In this document: piece after piece, positions 25,179 through 32,406 of the stretch
Layout of the letters: the number at the start of each line of letters is the position of its first letter
How positions within the stretch are numbered: the stretch's first letter is position 1
NCBI GenBank assembly: GCA_020720045.1
Contig: DYPH01000040.1
Coordinates: 1-42,944, forward strand
Length of the DNA: 42,944 nucleotides
Reading direction: 5' to 3'
Source: Sorangium cellulosum
GTDB lineage: Bacteria; Myxococcota_A; Polyangia; Polyangiales; Polyangiaceae
Translations under genes and position numbers: made by a program
Notes under the pieces: generated by a model
What the model saw: the letters and a program-made list of their open reading frames with translations, nothing else
Database searches by the model: none
Told to the model about the DNA's origin: nothing

Positions 25179-25835
25179 GTGGACCTCAACGCTCGCCAGC
25201 TCGACGACGCATTCGCCTGCTTTCGCAACGCATTCCCCGAGGCGCCATGCGACGACGCCGCGGAAAAGGTGCTTCGCGGGTGGCTGACCGCGATGGTGCT
25301 CTGGAACAAGAAACTCGATTTGACGGCGGCACGAACGACGACGGAGCTCTTCGATTTGATGCTCGCCGACGCGTTCGCGATCGCCCCTCTGTTTCCCGTC
25401 GGTGCGTCGGTCGTCGACGTAGGGACCGGCGCAGGCGCCCCCGGTGTAGCGCTCGCGGCCCTACGCCCTGACCTTCGGATGACGCTCGTCGAGCCGCTTG
25501 CGAAGCGTACAAGCTTCCTTCGAACGGCCCTCGCAAGCGTCGGCCGGACCGACCTCGTGATCATTCGCGGGAAAGGGGAGGAACTCCCCGCGTTCAAAGG
25601 GGACGAGAACGCCGGGTTCGACGTCGCCATCAGTCGCGCGACGTTGGCGCCTCCCGACTGGCTCAGCCTTGGCGAGCGGCTCGCGACAAAGGCGGGGTCG
25701 GTGTGGGTCCTCACCGCCCGCGAAGTCGCGCCCGGCAATCGACCGTCCCTGAATATTCAAGAAGCTCGGACGTATGCGTGGCCGGGTTCCGGCGTCGAGC
25801 GCACAGCGACGCGCTACCAAAAGACGGCGACCTGA
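25179..25835 (+). CDS. rsmG: 16S rRNA (guanine-N7)-methyltransferase
   Basis: RsmG (GidB) methylates N7 of G527 in 16S rRNA with S-adenosylmethionine. The SAM-binding motif I is VVDVGTGAGAPGVALA (family D-V-G-T/S-G-x-G-x-P-G), followed by LVEPLAKRTSFL and the D-V-A-I-S-R-A motif. Upstream helices include LRGWLTAMVLWNKKLDLTA, matching the N-terminal W-N-x-x-x-N-L-T block. Start choice: an ATG at 25086 with AGGA 4 bases upstream is also possible (249 residues), but it would overlap the amgK start codon, and its 31 extra residues are unlike the family and use weaker codons. The GTG at 25179 gives 218 residues, near the normal 205-240. The gene is divergent from amgK. Its usual neighbours (mnmG, parAB) are absent. 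Confidence 0.9.
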   Translation: MDLNARQLDDAFACFRNAFPEAPCDDAAEKVLRGWLTAMVLWNKKLDLTAARTTTELFDLMLADAFAIAPLFPVGASVVDVGTGAGAPGVALAALRPDLRMTLVEPLAKRTSFLRTALASVGRTDLVIIRGKGEELPAFKGDENAGFDVAISRATLAPPDWLSLGERLATKAGSVWVLTAREVAPGNRPSLNIQEARTYAWPGSGVERTATRYQKTAT

Positions 25836-25872
25836 CGCCTTGTGAACGCTTCGGCGGGCGGAGAACAACTTC

Positions 25873-25903
25873 TTGTTGCGGGCACTGTGGCGCCGACTAT
25901 AGC
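25873..25903 (+). promoter_or_regulatory. Weak candidate promoter for the 25912 lipoprotein gene
   Basis: TTGTTG at 25873-25878 and CTATAG at 25897-25902 are separated by 18 bases and resemble sigma-70 -35 and -10 boxes. They lie only about 10 bases before the ATG, so the message would be nearly leaderless. Evidence is sequence resemblance only. Confidence 0.3.
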
Positions 25904-25911
25904 CGTGCGTA

Positions 25912-27159
25912 ATGCGCAGTCGTTTCGCCGTCCCGGCCCTCGCCTCCCTCCTCCTCGCCTGCTCGACGGAGACCGCCAGTTCCTTCAAGAAATCGGACGG
26001 CGGAACCACCAACGACGCCGGCTTTGAAGAGCCGGTCGATTCCGGCCTCGAGATTCCGCAGGGGGATGGTGGCACGATCGCGTCGAACACGCCGATCGGT
26101 ACGGCGACCGGAACTGTCTACGTCCCGTCGGGAGATCTCTCCATGCCCGGAGCGCTTGTGTATCTCACGGCGACGGAGCCGGCCGATATTCCGGCGGGGA
26201 ACTTCTGCGACAAATGCGTCGACGTCACGAGCATCCCCGCAAATGGTCTTAGCAAGACCAACGGATCGTTTTCTGTACCGGTGTTCGCAGCGGGACCACA
26301 CTATCTCGTGGTTCAAAAAGGCGCATTTAGACGCGTCACAAAGGTCACGCTGAAGGCGGGAGACAATCCATTTCCGACGAGCGCGACAACGTTGCCAGGA
26401 ACGCTGAACCGCGCGGCAGGAGAGATCGTACCGCGGATTCTCGTCGTCGATTCTGACGGAGTCGACCCCGTTACCGACGCGCTTTCTCGGCTCGGAATCG
26501 ACGTGCCGAGCGCAGACGTGAAGCAGCCGTCTGACGCCGAGGTTCTCTTCAGGAATGCCACTAACCTCGCAAAATATCAGGTAATCTTTCTTCCGTGCTC
26601 GGCGTTTGGGGTGACCTGTGGGCCCAGTCAAGCGCTCGACGCGACGATTAAGAGAAATCTCAAGACGTTCGTACAGAATGGCGGAAAGATCTACGCAGCA
26701 GATTTTTCCTATGAATTTGTGAAGCAAATCTGGCCTGGCTACATTGACTGGCCCGACTACGGTTCGTCATGGGTCCGTAACGACATCGGCCAATCCTGCG
26801 GCGATTCCTACGATGCTAGGCCCACGTGGGTGGATCAAGGCCTTGGAGACTGGATGCGTTTCGTAGGAAATGCGTCGGTTACGCTCGGCGGAAACTGGTC
26901 GAAAATGAACGGTGTAAAGACCGTCCAAGGGCGCGACGTGAACGGCAACGCGACACCGGTCACGCCGAAGGTCTGGGTCAAGGCGGCTCGTGATGGGTCA
27001 ACCTACCCGGCAACCGTGAGCTTTCCCGATACCTGCGGTCGCGTGATGTTCAGTACCTTCCACGCGGAAGGCGGAGCTGCTCATCTCGCGCAGGAGCAGG
27101 CGCTCCTTTACGTCTTGCTCGAAGTAAATACGTGCGCGGGCGGCGTGGTCGACAAGTAG
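25912..27159 (+). CDS. Lipoprotein with Ig-like and glutamine-amidotransferase-like domains, function unknown
   Basis: The 415-residue protein has a lipoprotein signal (VPALASLLLA, then Cys17) and a Gly/Asp/Ser/Thr-rich spacer to about residue 50. The next part (55-150) is a beta domain with a GTATGTVYVPSGDLSMPGA start, similar to carboxypeptidase-regulatory folds, and a CDKC pair. From about 165 to 300 comes an alpha/beta domain: PRILVVDSDG, KYQVIFLPCSAFG, LKTFVQNGGKIYAADFSYEF. This strand-nucleophile-elbow pattern and the later VMFSTFHAEGG resemble ThuA/class I amidotransferase-like folds. A full Cys-His-Glu triad cannot be fixed from the sequence. Such combined proteins are seen as surface proteins in myxobacteria. 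The gene ends at the bidirectional terminator 27181-27208. The middle part (about 26200-26950) is richer in A/T. Confidence 0.75.
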   Translation: MRSRFAVPALASLLLACSTETASSFKKSDGGTTNDAGFEEPVDSGLEIPQGDGGTIASNTPIGTATGTVYVPSGDLSMPGALVYLTATEPADIPAGNFCDKCVDVTSIPANGLSKTNGSFSVPVFAAGPHYLVVQKGAFRRVTKVTLKAGDNPFPTSATTLPGTLNRAAGEIVPRILVVDSDGVDPVTDALSRLGIDVPSADVKQPSDAEVLFRNATNLAKYQVIFLPCSAFGVTCGPSQALDATIKRNLKTFVQNGGKIYAADFSYEFVKQIWPGYIDWPDYGSSWVRNDIGQSCGDSYDARPTWVDQGLGDWMRFVGNASVTLGGNWSKMNGVKTVQGRDVNGNATPVTPKVWVKAARDGSTYPATVSFPDTCGRVMFSTFHAEGGAAHLAQEQALLYVLLEVNTCAGGVVDK

Positions 27160-27180
27160 CGCTCGCTGCAGACCAAAGAG

Positions 27181-27211
27181 AAAGCCCCCAAGGTTCCTTG
27201 GGGGCTTTTCT
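27181..27211. terminator. Bidirectional intrinsic terminator
   Basis: AAAGCCCCCAAGG (27181-27193) and CCTTGGGGGCTTT (27196-27208) form a perfect 13-bp inverted repeat with a very short loop. T-rich tails follow on both strands (CTTTTCTT on the plus strand, TTTCTCTTT on the minus strand). It lies between the convergent ends of the 25912 lipoprotein gene and the RND permease gene, so it can stop both transcripts. Confidence 0.92.
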
Positions 27212-27233
27212 TGTTTGAAACCGAGAAGATGGG

Positions 27234-30200
27234 CTACTCCGCTGGCGCAAGGACCGGGGCAGCCGGCGGCGGAACGTTCTTCTCGCCGACGCCGAGCCGC
27301 GCCTTGATGTTCTCGATCACCAAGTAACCGACCGGGACGACGATGAGCGACAGCATCGTCGAGCTGATCACCCCACCGATGACGGCGATCGCCATCGGCG
27401 CTCGGAATTCGCTGCCTTCGCCGTTGGAGGTCGCCGTCGGGAGCATCCCGAGGATCATCGCCGCCGAGGTCATAAGAATCGGACGGAGGCGCTCAGGGCC
27501 CGCCTCAAGGACCGCTTGCAGGGGGCTCTCCCCCTCCTCGCGAACGCGCACGATCGCGCGGTCGAGGAGGAGAATCGCGTTCTTGGTGACGAGGCCCATC
27601 AGAAGAATAATTCCGATGATCGCCCCCATGGCGAGGCTCGTCTTTGCACCAAAAAGAGCAAAGAGAGCGCCCACTAGTGCGAGGGGTAGCGTCAGCATGA
27701 TCGTGAGCGGATGGATGAAGCTCTCAAATTGAGAAGCGAGCACCAGGTAGATGAAGATGACGGCGAGAAGGAGGGCGATACCGAACGAGGAATTGGACTC
27801 GTTCATCTGCCGAATCTGCCCATCGAGGAAGTAGTTGTAGCCGGCCGGCTTCTCGATCTTCCCAAAGGCGGTATCCATGTCGGCGGCGATTTCACCGAGG
27901 GAACGCCCTTTGGTTGACGCAGAAATCACGATTTGACGTTCGCGATTTTCGCGCTCAATCACGCTCGGTCCGGCGCCGCGCTCGACCTTGGCGAGGTCGG
28001 AGAGGACGACCGGTCCCGCCTGGGTCTGAATCGTCATTCCAAGGACATCTCGAGCACTTCCGCGATCTGCGCGCGCGAGACGAACCTTGATCGGAACTTC
28101 GTCTTTGCCCTGACGGAGCTTGCCCGCCTCTTCGCCTTCAATCGATCCGCGAAGGGCAAGAGCAATCGATGCAACCGGCACACCGAGGCGTGCCGCTTTG
28201 TCGCGATCGGGGGTCACTGCAAGCTCAGGGGCGCCCGGATTGTACGCGAGCTTCACATCGACGAGCCCGGGGATGCGCTTCATCGTCTGCTCAAACTGCT
28301 TCGCGAGCGGTTCGAGGGTTGCGTAGTCGGGCCCGCGGACCTGAACCATGACCGGAGCGTCGGCGCCGCCCCCTTCAACAAAGGGGGGATCGGCGATGGT
28401 GATGCTCGCATTGGGAATTTGGAGGAGGCGCTTCCGAGCGACCTCTTTCAGCTCCGCAATGCCGACATCGCGCTGGTCCTTCGGGCGCGTGAGTACGCGC
28501 ATCGAGACCTTGTTCACGTCGCCGCGCGCGCCGAGCTGCGAATAGACGGTCGTGAAGTAGGGGTTCTTGAGGAGCTCGGTTTCGGCGTCGTAGGTGAGGC
28601 GGGAGGTCTCCTCGAGCTTCGTCCCCGACGGGAACTCGATGTCGACGACGAACTGGGAACGGTCCTCCGCATTGACGAAGTCGACGCCCATGAGCGGGAC
28701 GGTCGCACAGCCGGCAAAGAAGGCGACGACGGCGCCGACCAGCACGATCGCCTTGTGGCCGACCGCCCAGCGGAGGGCGCGACGGTAGAGGGACTCCATC
28801 GCCGCAAACCCGTTCAAAAACGGCTGTTTGAGCCATTGCCACGGGTCCTTCTGGCCGGGGACGTGCGCCTTCGAGAAGCGCGACGAGAGCATCGGGTCGA
28901 GGGTGAAGGCGACGAACAGCGACATCATGACCGCGGCGGCGATCGTGAGGCCAAACTGGCGGAAAAACTGGCCGACGACGCCGTCCATGAAGGAGACGGG
29001 GATGAAGACGGCGACGATGGTGAGCGTCGTCGCGAAGACCGAGAGGGCGATCTCTTTTGTCCCGAGCTCGGCGGCGGTACGCGGGTCGACCCCGCGCTCC
29101 AAATACTTGGAAATGTTCTCACGGACGACGACGGCGTCGTCGATCAGGAGGCCGATCGCCAGCGAAAGGGCGAGCAGCGTCATCATGTTGAGCGTGAAGC
29201 CGAGCGCGTACATCACGAAGAAGGTCGAGACGACCGACGTCGGCAAGGCGACGGCACTGATAAGCGTCGACCGCAGGTCGAGCATGAAGACGAGAATGAT
29301 CAGAATCGCCATCGCGCCGCCGAAGAAGATCGCGATCTCGACTTCGTGGGCATTTTCGCGAATGTACTTCGACTCATCGATGATCAGGCTCGCCTTAATC
29401 CCTTCCGGGAACGTCTTCTGAAGACGGGTGATTTCTTCTTTGACTTTGTCGGCCACGGCAACGGTATTTTGGCCGCTCTGCTTGACGACGTCGAATACAA
29501 CGGCCGACGTGCCGTTCACGCGGATCTTGGTGCGAATCTCTTCGAAGTCGTCCTGAACCTGGGCGACGTCGGAAAGTTTCACATTTGAGCCGTCGGGGGC
29601 GACGGCAACAATGGCGTTTCGAATGTCGTCGACGGAGCCGAACTCCCCCTTCGTGCGGACAGAAACCTCGCGGGCCCCCTCTTCGAAGCGACCGGCGGGG
29701 ACGTTCAGGTTTTGGGCGCGGAGCGTCTGGAGGACGACACCAGGCGTGAGCCGGAGCGCGTCGATGCGGGCGAGGTCGAGCTCAACGTGGATCTCCCGCT
29801 CCGCGCCGCCGCGAATGTTCATCGACGCGACGCCGGGGAGCTGCTCGATCGACGGTTTTACCACGTCTTTCGCGAACTTCTGGGTATCCGCGAGCGAGCG
29901 GCCACCGCCGGAGAGCGTGTACGTTACAACCGGTGTCGCGCCGACGTCGAACCGTGAGATCGAGGGCTCCTTGACCTCCTGGGGGAGCCGAAAGCGCCCC
30001 TGGGCAACCTTCTCCCGGACTTCGATTGCCGCCTGCTTGATGTCGGTCTCGAGTTTGAAGAAGACAATGACGGAAGATACCCCCTCGCGAGATTCACTCT
30101 TCAAGCGGTCAATGCCGTTTGTAGAGACGATTGCGTCTTCGAGGGGCTTCGTGACGAGCTGCTCGACTTCGCTCGGTGAAGCGCCCGGGTAGACGGTTGT

Positions 30201-30341
30201 CACGACGACTACGGGGAAGGAGACGTCCGGAAAACGGTCGGTCCCGAGTTTGGAGAGCCCCATGATGCCGAGCACCATGAGGAACAGCGTCACCATCGTT
30301 GTAAAGACGGGGCGCTTGATCGCAATGGAGGCGAGATTCAT
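27234..30341 (-). CDS. RND-family efflux permease (AcrB/MexB-like)
   Basis: This is the inner-membrane proton-driven pump of a tripartite exporter. The 1035-residue length is typical of the HAE1 (hydrophobic/amphiphilic efflux) group. The N-terminal start MNLASIAIKRPVFTTMV is characteristic. Helix 4 carries the paired proton-relay aspartates in GLLIDDAVVVREN (near residue 402). The heavy-metal variants have a different pattern, so multidrug or lipid-like substrates are more likely than metals. Periplasmic porter and docking domains are in the expected places, and the last helices (GIILLMGLVTKNAILLLD) match the family. It is the third gene of the operon tetR-MFP-RND (7 bases after the MFP stop). 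No outer-membrane TolC-type gene follows, so the channel must be encoded elsewhere. Confidence 0.95.
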   Translation of the reverse strand: MNLASIAIKRPVFTTMVTLFLMVLGIMGLSKLGTDRFPDVSFPVVVVTTVYPGASPSEVEQLVTKPLEDAIVSTNGIDRLKSESREGVSSVIVFFKLETDIKQAAIEVREKVAQGRFRLPQEVKEPSISRFDVGATPVVTYTLSGGGRSLADTQKFAKDVVKPSIEQLPGVASMNIRGGAEREIHVELDLARIDALRLTPGVVLQTLRAQNLNVPAGRFEEGAREVSVRTKGEFGSVDDIRNAIVAVAPDGSNVKLSDVAQVQDDFEEIRTKIRVNGTSAVVFDVVKQSGQNTVAVADKVKEEITRLQKTFPEGIKASLIIDESKYIRENAHEVEIAIFFGGAMAILIILVFMLDLRSTLISAVALPTSVVSTFFVMYALGFTLNMMTLLALSLAIGLLIDDAVVVRENISKYLERGVDPRTAAELGTKEIALSVFATTLTIVAVFIPVSFMDGVVGQFFRQFGLTIAAAVMMSLFVAFTLDPMLSSRFSKAHVPGQKDPWQWLKQPFLNGFAAMESLYRRALRWAVGHKAIVLVGAVVAFFAGCATVPLMGVDFVNAEDRSQFVVDIEFPSGTKLEETSRLTYDAETELLKNPYFTTVYSQLGARGDVNKVSMRVLTRPKDQRDVGIAELKEVARKRLLQIPNASITIADPPFVEGGGADAPVMVQVRGPDYATLEPLAKQFEQTMKRIPGLVDVKLAYNPGAPELAVTPDRDKAARLGVPVASIALALRGSIEGEEAGKLRQGKDEVPIKVRLARADRGSARDVLGMTIQTQAGPVVLSDLAKVERGAGPSVIERENRERQIVISASTKGRSLGEIAADMDTAFGKIEKPAGYNYFLDGQIRQMNESNSSFGIALLLAVIFIYLVLASQFESFIHPLTIMLTLPLALVGALFALFGAKTSLAMGAIIGIILLMGLVTKNAILLLDRAIVRVREEGESPLQAVLEAGPERLRPILMTSAAMILGMLPTATSNGEGSEFRAPMAIAVIGGVISSTMLSLIVVPVGYLVIENIKARLGVGEKNVPPPAAPVLAPAE

Positions 30342-30348
30342 AGGACGC

Positions 30349-31575
30349 TCACTGCCCCTTCAAAAGGACGTCTTCGCCGTCTTTGAGTTCCGGGGGCGCG
30401 TTCAAGAGGAGAACATCACCCGCCTGAAGACCGCTGCGGACGAGCCAACTTCCGTCCGCCTTGGTGTCGTGGACGACGCGCACGGTTTTCGCTTTTCCGC
30501 CGCTGACGATGACGACCTCGTCCTGGGAACCGGCGCGCTTGGCGGTGACGGGGACTTCCAGCGCATCGACCTCGGCGGGGCCTTCGATCTTTACGTGAAC
30601 AAATCCGTAACCAAGAATCGGATTCTTCGAGTCGTTGGGAACTTCAATCTCGACAGGTGCTCGCCGCGTCATCGGATCCAAGGAAGGAACGACCGCCGAC
30701 ACCTTCCCAGCGACGACGCGATCCTTCCAAAGAACGCCAACAGATGCGCCAACTTTAACGAGATCGAAGTCGGCTTCGCTCACGCTTCCTGCGAGGCGAA
30801 AATGGGAAACATCTTCGATACGAAAAGGGGCCTGCCCGGGCATTCCAGGATTGACGAAGAATCCGCCGGAGGCAGGGGCGCGCGTAAGGATCCCGTCAAA
30901 GGGCGCGCGAAGCGCCATCTTCCCCTGGCCCACTTTTGCGAGCTGTGTCGTGGCCGATGCCGCCTCAAGCCCCGCCTTTGCGGCGGCTAGCTGCTGTTTG
31001 GCCGCTTCGAGGGACGCCTCCGGGATCGACTTCGACTCGACAAGTGCTTGTGTACGCTTCCAATTGTCTTCCGCCATCGCAACCTGAGCAGCCGCCCCTT
31101 TGACCTGGGCGCTCGCCTGATTGACCTGAGCCCCGGCGATCGACGCATCGAGGGTCGCGAGGAGGTCGCCCGACTTCACCGCGTCGCCGAGGCGGACCGG
31201 CACGTCCTGAACGCGACCGGCCGCCTCAAAATTCACCTCGGCCTCGCGCCAGGGCTTCAACGTGCCGGTGATCTCGACGGAGGGACGGAATTTCACCGGC
31301 TTCGGCGTCACGGTGCCGTAGCTCGGCTTCTTGATTTGCTCCGCTTCGGCGGCGGCGCGATCGGCGGCGAGCGCCTGCTGTTTTTTCCCCGCTTCGACGA
31401 CCCGCATGCCCATAAATCCGGCGAAGGCCACAAAGAGGATTCCGGACACGACCAGCACACCCTTCGCGCTCGAAACGGGCGCGTTTTGCAGCCCTGCATC
31501 ATGGGTTGCGCCGCCAGTTGCCGGAAAGTTCCCACCGGCACTCGGGGATTGAACGGGATTTGATTGCGCTTCCAT
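30349..31575 (-). CDS. RND efflux periplasmic adaptor (membrane fusion protein)
   Basis: The adaptor bridges the RND pump and an outer-membrane channel. From the ATG at 31575 it has 408 residues: a cytoplasmic tail of about 40 residues, a single membrane anchor (VLVVSGILFVAFAGFMGM), a lipoyl/barrel-sandwich half-motif (FEAAGRVQDVPVRLGDAVKSG), a coiled-coil hairpin (about 130-195, with many Ala/Gln), the second lipoyl half (GKMALRAPFDGILTRAPASGG), and a beta-barrel and membrane-proximal end. A longer start at 31644 would overlap tetR and is unlikely. The ATG lies one base after the tetR stop, so it is coupled to it. With no lipobox, anchoring is by the N-terminal helix. Confidence 0.93.
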   Translation of the reverse strand: MEAQSNPVQSPSAGGNFPATGGATHDAGLQNAPVSSAKGVLVVSGILFVAFAGFMGMRVVEAGKKQQALAADRAAAEAEQIKKPSYGTVTPKPVKFRPSVEITGTLKPWREAEVNFEAAGRVQDVPVRLGDAVKSGDLLATLDASIAGAQVNQASAQVKGAAAQVAMAEDNWKRTQALVESKSIPEASLEAAKQQLAAAKAGLEAASATTQLAKVGQGKMALRAPFDGILTRAPASGGFFVNPGMPGQAPFRIEDVSHFRLAGSVSEADFDLVKVGASVGVLWKDRVVAGKVSAVVPSLDPMTRRAPVEIEVPNDSKNPILGYGFVHVKIEGPAEVDALEVPVTAKRAGSQDEVVIVSGGKAKTVRVVHDTKADGSWLVRSGLQAGDVLLLNAPPELKDGEDVLLKGQ

Positions 31576-31576
31576 G

Positions 31577-32227
31577 TCAGCCTTTGCGTGCTTTGGTGCT
31601 GCGAGATACGTGAGGGAGAGCTGCGATGAGCGTCGGAACGCCAAACGCGCGGGTAAACGTGTTTTGGGCCTCTAGCAACCAACTCCGGAGGGGTGGTTTC
31701 TTCGCTTGAGAAGCGAGCTGAAAGGCGAGTTCGTTGTAGGCGCCGAAGAGGAGCATCGAAGCGACCGGCCCATCGACGTCGGAACGGAAGACGCCGCAAC
31801 GCTTCGCCTCGTCGACCCACCGAACGACAGCGGCGTGGGCCTGGGTGCGGTAGGACGCGAGGAGGTAGCCGTAGGGCCCCGAACAGCTTGGGAGCATGGC
31901 GAGCGTCGCTCGATTTGCCCAAAGAAACTCGAAGGTTTCGAGGTCCCGCGTCAGCCAGAAATCGAGGGTGCTCGCGGGGGTAGTCAGGGCATCTGCAGGA
32001 ATGTCGGTGGGATCAAAAGAGCGCGCACATGCCGCCAAGAAGCTCTCCATCACGTGGAGGAACGCCTCTTCTTTGCTTGCAAAATGCAAATAAAAGGCCC
32101 CCTTCGAGACGCCAGCACTACGCGCGATTTCATCGACTTTTGCGCCGTCAAGACCATGCGCAGCGAACGCCGCTTCCGCGGCGCGAAGGAGGGCTATTTT
32201 TGCGTTCGGATCGGCAGGTCGCGACAT
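31577..32227 (-). CDS. TetR-family transcriptional regulator of the efflux operon
   Basis: This 216-residue protein has an N-terminal TetR helix-turn-helix: LLRAAEAAFAAHGLDGAKVD, IARSAGVSKGAFYLHFASKE (recognition helix around 40-47) and then a ligand-binding domain of helices. It is the first gene of the leftward operon and is translationally coupled to the MFP gene, so it most likely represses its own operon and is released by a pump substrate. A palindrome 17 bases upstream of its start (32244-32257) is a good operator candidate. The C-terminal sensing domain is typical in length but too variable to name the ligand. Confidence 0.92.
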   Translation of the reverse strand: MSRPADPNAKIALLRAAEAAFAAHGLDGAKVDEIARSAGVSKGAFYLHFASKEEAFLHVMESFLAACARSFDPTDIPADALTTPASTLDFWLTRDLETFEFLWANRATLAMLPSCSGPYGYLLASYRTQAHAAVVRWVDEAKRCGVFRSDVDGPVASMLLFGAYNELAFQLASQAKKPPLRSWLLEAQNTFTRAFGVPTLIAALPHVSRSTKARKG

Positions 32228-32243
32228 GGGATCGCCGGGTTAC

Positions 32244-32257
32244 TGACCGGCGGGTCA
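32244..32257. promoter_or_regulatory. Palindromic operator-like site upstream of tetR
   Basis: TGACC (32244-32248) and GGTCA (32253-32257) are perfect inverted arms around GGCG. The site is 17 bases upstream of the tetR start, the usual place for a TetR autoregulatory operator. A 21-base version including the flank (32238-32258) recurs at 41982-42002 with two differences. Binding by this TetR is inference. Confidence 0.55.
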
Positions 32258-32406
32258 CGAACTAGGGTCCATGGGCGGCAAGTTCAAGCGTCACGCGTCC
32301 GAAATCGAGGCGGCGCGAGGGATCGACGCGCGAGGGCCGGTCGGCGGGGTCGGTAGCGTCGAGAACTTGGCCCCTTTGCCGGGACCGTGCGACGCCCCCT
32401 CGCCAG

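Noticed and set aside
25088-25738. Minus-strand upstream extension of amgK
   Set aside because: Antisense to rsmG; AmgK homology begins at 25087.
27933-29588. 551-codon plus-strand open frame opposite the RND permease
   Set aside because: Shadow frame; the minus strand encodes a full RND pump.
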